DNA from: Faeciplasma sp964650705
GTDB lineage: Bacteria; Bacillota; Clostridia; Oscillospirales; Ruminococcaceae
DNA length: 64,000 bases
Direction: 5' to 3'
Assembly: GCA_964650705.1 (NCBI GenBank)
Contig: CAZYUJ010000002.1
Span: forward strand, 124,001 to 188,000
Of this stretch, positions 42,973-51,366 are shown piece after piece. Position numbers and translations under genes: made by a program. The notes under the pieces are model-generated. The model worked only from the letters and a program-made list of their open reading frames with translations. It did not search any database and had not been told where the DNA came from. Each line of letters begins with the position of its first letter. Positions within the stretch are counted from its first letter, which is position 1.

Positions 42973-43003
42973 ATCCCCTTCGCATTGAGATATGCGGGGG
43001 GAT
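42973..43003 (+). terminator. Terminator of AraC-family gene
   Basis: Stem ATCCCCTTCGCAT / ATGCGGGGGGAT (one bulge, two wobble pairs) followed by TTTTGTTTTTTT. Confidence 0.85.
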
Positions 43004-43052
43004 TTTGTTTTTTTAATGCTTTTGGTATTTCTTTGCGGTTTGGCAGAAATTT

Positions 43053-43101
43053 ATTGCATCAAGTAAGATATCATGACGCAATATGTTGTGTTTTATGCAA
43101 T
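43053..43101. promoter_or_regulatory. Candidate operator upstream of GH98 gene
   Basis: Inverted arms ATTGCAT (43053-43059) and ATGCAAT (43095-43101) flank and overlap the GH98 promoter region. They may be the paired sites of the adjacent AraC-type regulator. Chance is possible at this length. Confidence 0.3.
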
Positions 43102-43114
43102 ATTAAGTTATAAT
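43086..43114 (+). promoter_or_regulatory. Promoter of GH98 gene
   Basis: TTGTGT (43086-43091), 17-bp spacer, TATAAT (43109-43114), 37 bases before the ATG. Confidence 0.55.
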
Positions 43115-43150
43115 TAAAACATATTATGGTTTAATTCCAGGAGGTTAAGT

Positions 43151-45547
43151 ATGAAATTGAAGAAACTAATACTTGGGCTTTTGTGTGCAGCCTTGATGCT
43201 TTGCGTGACTGTTTTACCACCGTTGAACACAGTCGTCAGCGCAGCAGACGGTGTCGTTATCGATCCGTTGACGAACGTTTTGTCGGACGGTACCATGAGA
43301 AGACCCTTATCGTCTGAATCGCCGATGTACATAGTCCACGTAGACACATGGGTAAGCGCTGACCCCGAAAAGGTCATTGCACAGATCCCCGAGGAAATGC
43401 TCCCCTACTGTGTATTTAATATTTCGCTTTCTGTAAACTCTGACGCAGATGAAGAAAAGTTCCTTACCGTTCAGTACGGCTACGAAACAGCAAAATCTTG
43501 GCTGAGAGTTCTTGCAGAAAACAACTGTTGGGCAATGATCCAGCCTGCCAGCGGCGGCCCTTGCCACTTCCCCGATTATGAATACGGTACCGATCTCGAA
43601 GAAACTATTTACGGTGAGTTCTTCAGAGAATACCCTAACTTCTTGGGCTTCAACTATTGCGAACAGTTCTGGGGATATGATCAGGATGAATTCCCCTATG
43701 CTCCCACTGCAGAGGAAAGATATCTCCACTTGGCAAACCTTTTGGAGCTCACAAACAAATACGGCGGTTATCTGACTATCAGCTGGTGCGGCAACCAGTG
43801 GAGCCCCAACATCAACCCTATCGCTATGCTTAAGGAAGTTCCCGAATGGGAAGAAGCTTGCCGCAATTATTCCGAAAACTATATTCTCTGTGAAAAGTAT
43901 ACTCAGCACAGCTATATAAGAGACATGGAAAGCCTTGTTTTCGGTACATGGCTTGCAGGATATTGCGGAAACTTCGGCATCAGATATGACGAGACCGGAT
44001 GGACTCAGGGCACAAGCAGTGACTATACAATGTCCACCGGACTTCCCATCTATTTTGAAAGAATGATCTTAAACGGTGCTACCGTTATTGACGGCCCTGA
44101 GCTTGCTTTCGAAGACTGCATTTTGGAAGGCAATACTGTTGAGACCGAAGACGGTTATACCTCGAGATCTTGGTATAAGACCGGTGCTTTCAATAACGTT
44201 GCCATAGATTCATTCATGAAAATAATCGACGGCACGTTCGAGATTCCTACAAGAGAAGAAGTCATCGAGCGCACAAAAGTGATCCTCGTTAATGATGTGG
44301 AGACCGGTGACAGCGACGACAAGTATTCTACTCCCGTTGATTTGTTTGAAGGTCTTTACCAGACAGAGGGCGACGGCGGATTGCGTGATAACTTTGATCT
44401 TTACAAGAGCACAGGACGCTACCCCACCATTCCGATGTCTCACACATTGAGTGACGAGCTTTCATATGACTTTGAAATTGTGATCAATAAGTCCGATTAC
44501 AAGACCTATTGGACATCAATTGCTGACAAGGTTGCTGATTTTAACGAGCTCTTCCCCGAAGAGTATACCGGTGACTTATATGCTGCTCATTACGATAACG
44601 TTTGGGTAACATATAATCCCTATAAAGCAAACAAAACTGCTACTTCGCTCATTCCCTTGCAGTACAACACCTGTGAGAGCATGGAGCTTACATATTCACG
44701 TTACACCACAGGTATCGTTAGTGAATATGCTGATAAGATCACATTCTATTTAAACAACTATGACGATAACAACGTATTGAAGTCAAAGACCGATACTATC
44801 GTCATCAACGGGGTTGCCGAAGAACCTACTGTGACCTTTACCGACAGAGGTGTAGGAACGCTTAAGGCGAGCGTTACTTCCTCATGGGAAGACGGAGTTT
44901 TGACTGTTTACGTCGATCACAACGGTCCTGTCGAGATAGAGATAAGCTGTAAGGGTACCGCAACAGACAGAGCTGCTGTCCCCGAAGTATCCGAAACCGT
45001 TGCTCCTTCTGCTCCCGGCGATTATTACGGAACATTGCAGCACGAATTCGAGTTGTTTGATTATATCGGCGTAGATCAGATCGTTAAAAACGGTTCGAGA
45101 AGCGGCGTTGACAATTATACCGGTCAGGGTTATATGGTCGTTGGAACAGCAAACGATTCCAAGCTCCGCACAACCGTCAGCATTGATACTGCCGGCACAT
45201 ACAGCTTGAATCTCAGATACTCAAGCACAGCAGACGTCAGCGGTCTTAGTGTTTATGTAAACGGAAAGAAGGTCAGCCTTCCCGATATGGCGGCATCTCT
45301 TTCTCTTGATGACTGGTCAACTGTTTCATCCGACGTTAAGCTCAAGACCGGCGAAAACACTGTCGAGATCAGAACAAAGAGCGGTTCTGTTGCTCCTATC
45401 TATCTCGATAACATCACATTGGATGCTGTTGCTCACGGATCCTCGGGAGCATCAACAAGCACCGTTTTGTACATTGTTATCGCTGCCGCCGTTGTAGTTT
45501 TGGCTGTTTGCGTAGTTGTGCTTGTTAAAGCTCTTAAGAAAAAGTAA
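43151..45547 (+). CDS. Membrane-anchored glycoside hydrolase family 98-like enzyme
   Basis: Signal peptide at residues 1-31. Residues about 48-370 match the GH98 catalytic domain: MRRPLSSESPMYIVHVDTWV, MIQPASGGPCHF, GFNYCEQFWGYDQD (a conserved Glu likely catalytic), ENYILCEKYTQHSY and RYDETGW. GH98 enzymes are endo-beta-galactosidases that release A/B blood-group glycans. Residues about 375-600 fit the GH98 C-terminal beta domain (TREEVIERTKVILVNDVETG). A further beta-sandwich, carbohydrate-binding-like module covers about 640-765. A membrane helix (LYIVIAAAVVVLAVCVVV) then ends in LKKK. Anchoring by a helix rather than a sortase motif is notable. AGGAGG precedes the ATG. Confidence 0.85.
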   Translation: MKLKKLILGLLCAALMLCVTVLPPLNTVVSAADGVVIDPLTNVLSDGTMRRPLSSESPMYIVHVDTWVSADPEKVIAQIPEEMLPYCVFNISLSVNSDADEEKFLTVQYGYETAKSWLRVLAENNCWAMIQPASGGPCHFPDYEYGTDLEETIYGEFFREYPNFLGFNYCEQFWGYDQDEFPYAPTAEERYLHLANLLELTNKYGGYLTISWCGNQWSPNINPIAMLKEVPEWEEACRNYSENYILCEKYTQHSYIRDMESLVFGTWLAGYCGNFGIRYDETGWTQGTSSDYTMSTGLPIYFERMILNGATVIDGPELAFEDCILEGNTVETEDGYTSRSWYKTGAFNNVAIDSFMKIIDGTFEIPTREEVIERTKVILVNDVETGDSDDKYSTPVDLFEGLYQTEGDGGLRDNFDLYKSTGRYPTIPMSHTLSDELSYDFEIVINKSDYKTYWTSIADKVADFNELFPEEYTGDLYAAHYDNVWVTYNPYKANKTATSLIPLQYNTCESMELTYSRYTTGIVSEYADKITFYLNNYDDNNVLKSKTDTIVINGVAEEPTVTFTDRGVGTLKASVTSSWEDGVLTVYVDHNGPVEIEISCKGTATDRAAVPEVSETVAPSAPGDYYGTLQHEFELFDYIGVDQIVKNGSRSGVDNYTGQGYMVVGTANDSKLRTTVSIDTAGTYSLNLRYSSTADVSGLSVYVNGKKVSLPDMAASLSLDDWSTVSSDVKLKTGENTVEIRTKSGSVAPIYLDNITLDAVAHGSSGASTSTVLYIVIAAAVVVLAVCVVVLVKALKKK

Positions 45548-45576
45548 TCTTTCATAATTGAACTCCTTTCTTTGAT

Positions 45577-45605
45577 AAAAGCCAAGACATTAGATCTTGG
45601 CTTTT
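45577..45605 (+). terminator. Terminator of GH98 gene
   Basis: Perfect 11-bp stem AAAAGCCAAGA / TCTTGGCTTTT with a 7-nt loop, 30 bases after the stop. Confidence 0.75.
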
Positions 45606-45645
45606 GTCCTAATTCAGTTTGGAACACTATATACGGAGATAAAAT

Positions 45646-47142
45646 ATGCTCTTTAATTCTCTTGAATTTTTGATTTTCTTCCCTATCGTTTTGGTGATAT
45701 ATTTTATAATTCCCAAAAAGATAAAATATCTGTGGCTGCTTGTTGCGAGCTACTATTTCTATATGTGCTGGAACGCAAAATATGCGCTTTTAATGCTATT
45801 TTCGACAGCATGCACATATGCCGGCGGATTGCTCATCGAATTCGTTAAGAAACGCAACTGGACAGACAAAAAGAAGACCGTTGTTAAAAAGCTCGGTGTC
45901 GGTTTCGTTATCGTTTCAAACCTTGCTGTTCTTTGCTACTTCAAATACTCAAACTTCTTTATTGATTCGTTGAGATCTGCGTTTGAGCTCATAAATATCG
46001 AGCTTAATATCCCGAGTGTTGACGTTTTGCTTCCCGTAGGAATCTCCTTCTATACTTTCCAGGCTCTTAGCTATACCATTGATGTATACCGCGATGAGAT
46101 ATATGCTGAAAAGAATTTCTTCAGATATGCGCTTTTCGTTTCCTTCTTCCCTCAGCTTGTGGCAGGGCCTATTGAGCGATCAAAGAACCTTTTAAAGCAG
46201 CTTGCTGTGCCGAAGAAATTCTCTTATGTTAAGGCAAGAGACGGTTTATTCTTAATGGTTTGGGGATTTTTCCTTAAGATCGTTTTGGCGGACAGAATAG
46301 CGTTGCTTGTTGATACAGTATACGGTGACTATCAGCGCTTCGGCGGATGGTATATTGCATTGGCGACAGTTTTGTTTGCGATCCAGATATACTGCGACTT
46401 CTACGGATATTCCACTATCGCAATGGGCACTGCAGGTATGCTTGGCATCGACCTTATGGAAAACTTTGATGCTCCTTATCTGTCCGTTACAGTCGCTGAA
46501 TTTTGGCGAAAATGGCACATCTCCCTTACCTCTTGGTTTAAAGATTATTTATACATTCCTCTCGGCGGAAGCCGAAAGGGCGTTGTGAGAAAGTATCTTA
46601 ACAAAATCATCGTTTTCTTGGTGAGCGGACTTTGGCACGGCGCTAACTTTACCTTTGTCATCTGGGGCGCACTCAACGGTGTATATCAGGTCGTCGGTGA
46701 GATATTGATGCCGATTCGTGAGAAGATCTGCAAAGTTTTGCATATCTCAAGAAAGTTCTTCCTGTTACGATTCATACAGATGATAATAACGTTTGTACTT
46801 GTCGATTTCTCATGGATATTCTTCAGAGCAAACACGGTCGAAGACTCCTTCGCTATGATAAGCAGTCTTTTCTCAGCAGATAACTTTAGCATATTCAAAG
46901 ACGGCGGAATATATATGTGCGGTCTCGGAGAAAAAGACTTCAAGCTTATGCTGATCTGCATCGTAATTCTGCTTATAGCGGATATCTTCAAGCACTTTGG
47001 CATAAGCGTTAGATATTACATACAAAAGGCACCTTATATCGTTAGATGCTTAGTACTCATAATCGCTATTTGCTCTATCTTAGTATTTGGCATTTGGGGC
47101 TCAGGATATGATGCGGCTAACTTTATTTACTTCCAATTCTAA
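45646..47142 (+). CDS. MBOAT-family membrane O-acyltransferase (AlgI/DltB-like)
   Basis: The 498-residue protein has 10-12 membrane segments. Family blocks are PVGISFYTFQALSYTIDVYR, QLVAGPIERSKNLLKQL, the FWRKWHISLTSWFKDYLYIP region and the active-site histidine in SGLWHGANFTFVIWG. It transfers acetyl or other acyl groups across the membrane to a surface polysaccharide. The gene directly downstream encodes an SGNH-like partner, the usual two-component arrangement. CGGAGATAAAAT precedes the ATG. Confidence 0.93.
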   Translation: MLFNSLEFLIFFPIVLVIYFIIPKKIKYLWLLVASYYFYMCWNAKYALLMLFSTACTYAGGLLIEFVKKRNWTDKKKTVVKKLGVGFVIVSNLAVLCYFKYSNFFIDSLRSAFELINIELNIPSVDVLLPVGISFYTFQALSYTIDVYRDEIYAEKNFFRYALFVSFFPQLVAGPIERSKNLLKQLAVPKKFSYVKARDGLFLMVWGFFLKIVLADRIALLVDTVYGDYQRFGGWYIALATVLFAIQIYCDFYGYSTIAMGTAGMLGIDLMENFDAPYLSVTVAEFWRKWHISLTSWFKDYLYIPLGGSRKGVVRKYLNKIIVFLVSGLWHGANFTFVIWGALNGVYQVVGEILMPIREKICKVLHISRKFFLLRFIQMIITFVLVDFSWIFFRANTVEDSFAMISSLFSADNFSIFKDGGIYMCGLGEKDFKLMLICIVILLIADIFKHFGISVRYYIQKAPYIVRCLVLIIAICSILVFGIWGSGYDAANFIYFQF

Positions 47143-47155
47143 GGAGGCGTGAATA

Positions 47156-48439
47156 ATGAAAACAAAAATCAAACATCTCGTTCATGGCGTTGTTTTTGCG
47201 ATATTGCTTGCATTCTCGATTCACGCTTGCGGAGAATTTTTGGAATATAAGGAAGCGCAAGAAAAGTATACTGACTTTTTTGAGGCTGAAACAAACCTGG
47301 ACGTCATCTTCCTCGGCACCAGCCACACATGGAACAGCGTTCTTCCTATGGAGCTTTGGAAGGACTATGGAATATCCTCATATAACTGGGGATATTCGAA
47401 TTGCACACCTGCGGAAAGCTACTATCTGTTTAAGGATATTGTGAAATATACAGATCCGAAGCTCGTTGTCATCGATATGTTCGGCTTGTTCGAATATCAG
47501 GACGGTAACGGAAAATACAGAGGCGACCGAATCGAACAGCAACACGTCCAGTTCGATGAGATCCCGTTTTCATTGAACAAGCTTCAAGCTTCGCTTGATA
47601 TTTTTGATAACTATGAACACCGACTTGACTTCGTGTTCAACTTGATGATGTACCACAACCGTTGGGATGAGCTTGATGAGCGTGATTTCAACGTCATCGC
47701 TAACCCCGAAAAGGGCTCGAGCATGCTTATCGGTATGGGCAGAGGGGTTCAATACTGGTCGATCGGTACCGAGGCGACAAGAGAGCTTGATAGCGTTTGC
47801 TGTGAATATTTTGAAGAGTTTTTGAAGTTTTGCTATGAAGAGGATATTCCTGTTTTGTGCGTATATCTCCCCTTCCCTGCGAGCGAATCCTGTCAAAAAG
47901 CTGCTAACTCCATCGGTGAGATGGTCGACTATTACATCAATGCTGAGTATGTCAATATGCTTAATATGGGGATCGTTGATTTCTCGACCGATATGTATTC
48001 GGACAATAACCACCTCAACTTTACGGGTGCGGCAAAGGTCACCGAATGGCTCGGTGAATACATAAGCACTAACTATGATCTTGATGATTATTCACAAAAC
48101 GAATATTGGATCGAAGATCACAAGGAGTACGTTGATTATAAGGTCGGAAAGATCGAGGCTGCGAACAGCCTATATGATAAGCTATTGGCGTGCTACGGCG
48201 GCGATTTCGACGTTGTTTTGACTCTTTCAAATGACTGTGAGCTATATGAACAGGACAGCTATATAAGAACCTATATGGACAATCTTGGATGGTACGGAAC
48301 TGTCAAATATGACAGCCTTGTGTATATAGGTAATACCGACTGTGACGTTCTGCTTCAGATCTATAATTCCGAGACGTTTGAGCTTGTGCATACGGCGGGA
48401 TATAATTATGAAGAATGGCAACTTAAACGCGTTAGATAA
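47156..48439 (+). CDS. SGNH-like extracytoplasmic acyltransferase partner
   Basis: The 427-residue protein has one N-terminal membrane helix (HGVVFAILLAFSIHAC) and an outer SGNH-type domain. The Ser block is IFLGTSHTWNSVLP and the Asp/His block is DNNHLNFTGAAKVTEWLG, as in AlgX/AlgJ- and DltD-like proteins that finish O-acetylation started by an MBOAT. The C-terminal 130 residues are less typical. It begins 13 bases after the MBOAT gene with AAGGAGG. The target polysaccharide is unknown. Confidence 0.8.
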   Translation: MKTKIKHLVHGVVFAILLAFSIHACGEFLEYKEAQEKYTDFFEAETNLDVIFLGTSHTWNSVLPMELWKDYGISSYNWGYSNCTPAESYYLFKDIVKYTDPKLVVIDMFGLFEYQDGNGKYRGDRIEQQHVQFDEIPFSLNKLQASLDIFDNYEHRLDFVFNLMMYHNRWDELDERDFNVIANPEKGSSMLIGMGRGVQYWSIGTEATRELDSVCCEYFEEFLKFCYEEDIPVLCVYLPFPASESCQKAANSIGEMVDYYINAEYVNMLNMGIVDFSTDMYSDNNHLNFTGAAKVTEWLGEYISTNYDLDDYSQNEYWIEDHKEYVDYKVGKIEAANSLYDKLLACYGGDFDVVLTLSNDCELYEQDSYIRTYMDNLGWYGTVKYDSLVYIGNTDCDVLLQIYNSETFELVHTAGYNYEEWQLKRVR

Positions 48440-48446
48440 AATAATG

Positions 48447-48476
48447 CTCCCTCCCCTCAGATTCGAGGAGAGGGAG
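48447..48476 (+). terminator. Terminator of MBOAT-SGNH operon
   Basis: Stem CTCCCTCCCCTC / GAGGAGAGGGAG (one mismatch), 6-nt loop, followed by ATTTTTTATATA. Confidence 0.85.
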
Positions 48477-48535
48477 ATTTTTTATATATAACATAGTCGA
48501 AACACCGCATGGCATATCTAGCTCACGACAAACAA

Positions 48536-48558
48536 AAAAGCCCCACAAGGGGGCTTTT
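48536..48558 (-). terminator. Terminator of tRNA-Leu
   Basis: Stem AAAGCCCC / GGGGGCTTT on the plus strand with a 3-4 nt loop. The minus-strand tail is TTTTTTGTTTG. It begins 3 bases after the tRNA 3' end. Confidence 0.8.
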
Positions 48559-48561
48559 GCT

Positions 48562-48648
48562 TGGTGCGGGTAACAGGACTTGAACCTGCATGAAATTGCT
48601 CTCACATGGACCTGAACCATGCGCGTCTGCCAATTCCGCCATACCCGC
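48562..48648 (-). tRNA. tRNA-Leu (CAG)
   Basis: An 87-nt molecule with encoded CCA. Acceptor stem GCGGGTA / TACCCGC, class II long variable arm, D-loop with GGCAGAC, anticodon stem CATGG / CCATG around the loop TTCAGGT (anticodon CAG), and T-arm GGTTCAAGTCC. It reads CUG codons. It stands alone between a convergent gene and glgA. Confidence 0.93.
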
Positions 48649-48657
48649 AAATCATAT

Positions 48658-48686
48658 AACTGACGTTGCATTACACAACGTCAGTT
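48658..48686 (-). terminator. Hairpin after glgA
   Basis: Perfect 11-bp stem AACTGACGTTG / CAACGTCAGTT, 7-nt loop, 33 bases after the glgA stop. The T-tract is weak, so some read-through into tRNA-Leu is possible. Confidence 0.55.
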
Positions 48687-48718
48687 ATTTTAGCATAAAT
48701 TAAGCAATTTGTAAAGGG

Positions 48719-50134
48719 TTATCCGACAATTTCTTTATAAAGTCCGATATAAAGCTGAGCGGATTTATCCCAGCTGAAATCTTCACGCAAAGCGTGGCTA
48801 ACAAGCTTGCCCCACTTCATTCTCTGATCATAATAAGCTCTTGCACGAACAGTTGCATCAAGCATATCATGAGCGTTATATGTCTTGAAGGTGAAGCCGT
48901 TGCCGCCCTTGCCGCCGCAATCCTTGATGCTGTCCTTAAGTCCGCCTGTTTCACGAACGATCGGAATAGTACCGTATCTGAGAGATACCATCTGAGCCAA
49001 GCCGCAGGGCTCACTCTGAGAAGGCATCAAGAAGATGTCAGCACCGGCATAGATTCTGTGAGCCAAATCGGGAATGAAGCCGATGGTTACAGCAACTCTG
49101 TCGGGATAGCGGAACGCCATTTCTCTGAAGAAGTCTTCATAGATCTTTTCACCCGAGCCGAGAATGGTGAACTTATATCCCAAGTGAACCATATCTTCGA
49201 ATACACACTTAACAAGATCCAAGCCTTTGTGAGAAACCAAACGTGTAACGATACCGATAACGGGTTCTTTTCCGTCGGGCAAGCCCATTTCTTTGAGAAG
49301 CTCACTCTTGCAGACAGCCTTTCCTGCCTTATTGTCAACGTTATAGTGAGCAGGAATTGCAGGGTCTGTCTCGGGGTTATAGACGTTCTGATCGATACCG
49401 TTAAGGAAGCCTGTAAGCTTATACTGCATACCGGAAAGGACAGGATCTAATCCGTGTGAGAAGTAAGGATGCAAAATTTCTTCAGCATATGTAGGAGAAA
49501 CGGTAGTGATCTTGTCAGCACACTCGAAGGCACCCTTCATGAAGTTAACGCAACCGTCATACTCAACGATGCTCTTTAAATAATCGGGCAAGCCGAGGAT
49601 ATCGCCGCAGACATCCATTCCGTACTGTCCCTGATACTGAATGTTGTGAATGGTGAAGACAGTTTTGATGTTCTTGTATTCATCAAGGTGCTTATAATAA
49701 ACATTATAGAACACAGGAACCAAAGCAGTCTGCCAGTCGTTGCAGTTCATAACATCCGGCATAAAGTCGATGTGAGCAAGCATCTCAAGGATAGCTCTTG
49801 AGAAGAAAGTGAATCTTTCAGCATCATCATAATGACCGTAGATGGTATTTCGCTTGAAGTAATACTCGTTATCGATCAAATAATATGTAACGCCGTTAGC
49901 TTTTCCTTCATAAACTCCGCAATACTGATTTCTCCAAGAAACAGGTACAGAAAATTCACAAATGAATTTCAAGGAATCTCTTAAGTCCTTTTTGATAGTT
50001 GAATAAAGAGGCATAACGACGCGGCAATCATTTCCCGCAGCGTTTAATGCAACAGGAAGCGATCCTGCGACGTCAGCAAGTCCGCCTGATGCAATGAAAG
50101 GCAAAGCCTCACTTGCAGCATAAAGTATTTTCAT
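48719..50134 (-). CDS. glgA: Glycogen synthase (ADP-glucose type)
   Basis: GT5 enzyme that extends alpha-1,4-glucan from ADP-glucose. The N-terminal block is MKILYAASEALPFIASGGLA; the usual KxGGL lysine is replaced by Ala in this block (FIASGGL). TIHNIQYQGQYGMD and NGIDQNVYNPETDP follow. The C-lobe has PSQSEPCGLAQMVSLRYG, with the catalytic Glu, and TGGLKD. The ATG at 50134 is used (GGAGG 6 bases before). Length 471. It is the last gene of glgC-glgD-glgA. Confidence 0.95.
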   Translation of the reverse strand: MKILYAASEALPFIASGGLADVAGSLPVALNAAGNDCRVVMPLYSTIKKDLRDSLKFICEFSVPVSWRNQYCGVYEGKANGVTYYLIDNEYYFKRNTIYGHYDDAERFTFFSRAILEMLAHIDFMPDVMNCNDWQTALVPVFYNVYYKHLDEYKNIKTVFTIHNIQYQGQYGMDVCGDILGLPDYLKSIVEYDGCVNFMKGAFECADKITTVSPTYAEEILHPYFSHGLDPVLSGMQYKLTGFLNGIDQNVYNPETDPAIPAHYNVDNKAGKAVCKSELLKEMGLPDGKEPVIGIVTRLVSHKGLDLVKCVFEDMVHLGYKFTILGSGEKIYEDFFREMAFRYPDRVAVTIGFIPDLAHRIYAGADIFLMPSQSEPCGLAQMVSLRYGTIPIVRETGGLKDSIKDCGGKGGNGFTFKTYNAHDMLDATVRARAYYDQRMKWGKLVSHALREDFSWDKSAQLYIGLYKEIVG

Positions 50135-50175
50135 AATAACCTCCAAATTAGATATAAACTAGCCATCAATGCCGA

Positions 50176-50203
50176 ATACGGCAGCATTATAAAGCTGCCG
50201 TAT
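50176..50203 (-). other. Hairpin between glgD and glgA
   Basis: Perfect 10-bp stem ATACGGCAGC / GCTGCCGTAT with an 8-nt loop in the 91-base gap. It lacks a T-tract, so it is probably a processing or partial-attenuation site. Confidence 0.5.
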
Positions 50204-50225
50204 ATACGGATCAAACATCATTTTA

Positions 50226-51353
50226 TCAAAGCTTACGGTTCTTCGCAATATAGAGCGGATTGTTTTCGGAAGAAGAGATAACCAAGTTATCGCTGATGGT
50301 AACGACCTTGTCAGTAATGATATTGGAAACCTTTGTGTTCTTTCCTATGACCGTATCCTGCATGAGGATGCAGTTCTTAACAACTGCGCCCTTGCCGACC
50401 TTAACGCCTCTGAAGAGGATGGAGTTTTCAACGATACCGTCGATAACGCATCCGTCAGCGACCATTGAGTTGGTAACGCTGGAATCAAGACCGTACTTAG
50501 CGGGAGCATCGTCACGGATCTTGGTGTATACAGGTCTCTTTTTCAAGATGATCTTTGAGAGCTTTTCGGGATCCAAGAGTTCCATGCTTGCCTTATAGTA
50601 GCTTTCAAGGTCGTTAACTCTTGTATAAGCCTTCTTATATTCGTAGAGATGAATATTGAGCTCACCAAGCATAGACTGTAAGATGTCTCTTCCGAAGCTA
50701 TACTTTCCTCTGGGAACTAAGTCAGAAACGAGGTCGATCAAGAGCTGCTTATTGACAACGTATACGTTAAGACCCAATGAGCAAGAGCAATCCTTCTCGC
50801 GGTTGATGGCAACTTCGGTAACTCTTCCGTTTTCATCAGCCTTATAGGACATGGAAACTTCGGTTTCCTTAGCGGTGAACTCACCTGTGTGTGCCAAAAC
50901 GGTGATATCAGCGTTGCAAGCAATGTGTTCATCGATGAGTCTGGAATAATCCATGCTGGTGATTACGTTACAGTCAGAAATGATTACGTATTCACAAGGA
51001 ACTTTCTTGATGTAACCGATAGCATTATATAAAGCGTCGAGCTTGCCGGTGTATCTTCCTGCGTCAATGTTGCCGTAGGGAGGCAAAATTGTAAGTCCGC
51101 CGTCAGAGCGAGCGAGATCCCAGTTACGGCCGGAACCGACGTGATCAAGAAGCGACTGATAGTTTTCCTTTGTGATCACAGCAACTGTGGACATACCCGA
51201 ATTTACCATGCTGGAAAGCTGGAAGTCAATAAGTCTGAATCTTCCGCCGAAAGGCACCGAGCCCATAGCACGGTTGGAAGTGAGCTCAGGAAGAGCTTCA
51301 TCGTGAGCATTAGCAAAAAGAATGCCCAAAACATTTGTCATATTATAACTCAC
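50226..51353 (-). CDS. glgD: Glucose-1-phosphate adenylyltransferase subunit GlgD
   Basis: The 375-residue GlgC paralogue lacks the intact LAGGxGxRL start (here LGILFANAHDEALPE), as in GlgD proteins of Firmicutes that modulate the catalytic GlgC subunit. MGSVPFGGRFRLIDFQLSSM, ILPPYGNIDAGRYTGKLDAL and a C-terminal left-handed beta-helix (VKNCILMQDTVIGKNTKVSN) are visible. It starts at GTG 51353, 8 bases after AGGAGG. It lies 13 bases after glgC. Confidence 0.95.
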   Translation of the reverse strand: MSYNMTNVLGILFANAHDEALPELTSNRAMGSVPFGGRFRLIDFQLSSMVNSGMSTVAVITKENYQSLLDHVGSGRNWDLARSDGGLTILPPYGNIDAGRYTGKLDALYNAIGYIKKVPCEYVIISDCNVITSMDYSRLIDEHIACNADITVLAHTGEFTAKETEVSMSYKADENGRVTEVAINREKDCSCSLGLNVYVVNKQLLIDLVSDLVPRGKYSFGRDILQSMLGELNIHLYEYKKAYTRVNDLESYYKASMELLDPEKLSKIILKKRPVYTKIRDDAPAKYGLDSSVTNSMVADGCVIDGIVENSILFRGVKVGKGAVVKNCILMQDTVIGKNTKVSNIITDKVVTISDNLVISSSENNPLYIAKNRKL

Positions 51354-51366
51354 AGTTATCCCCTCC

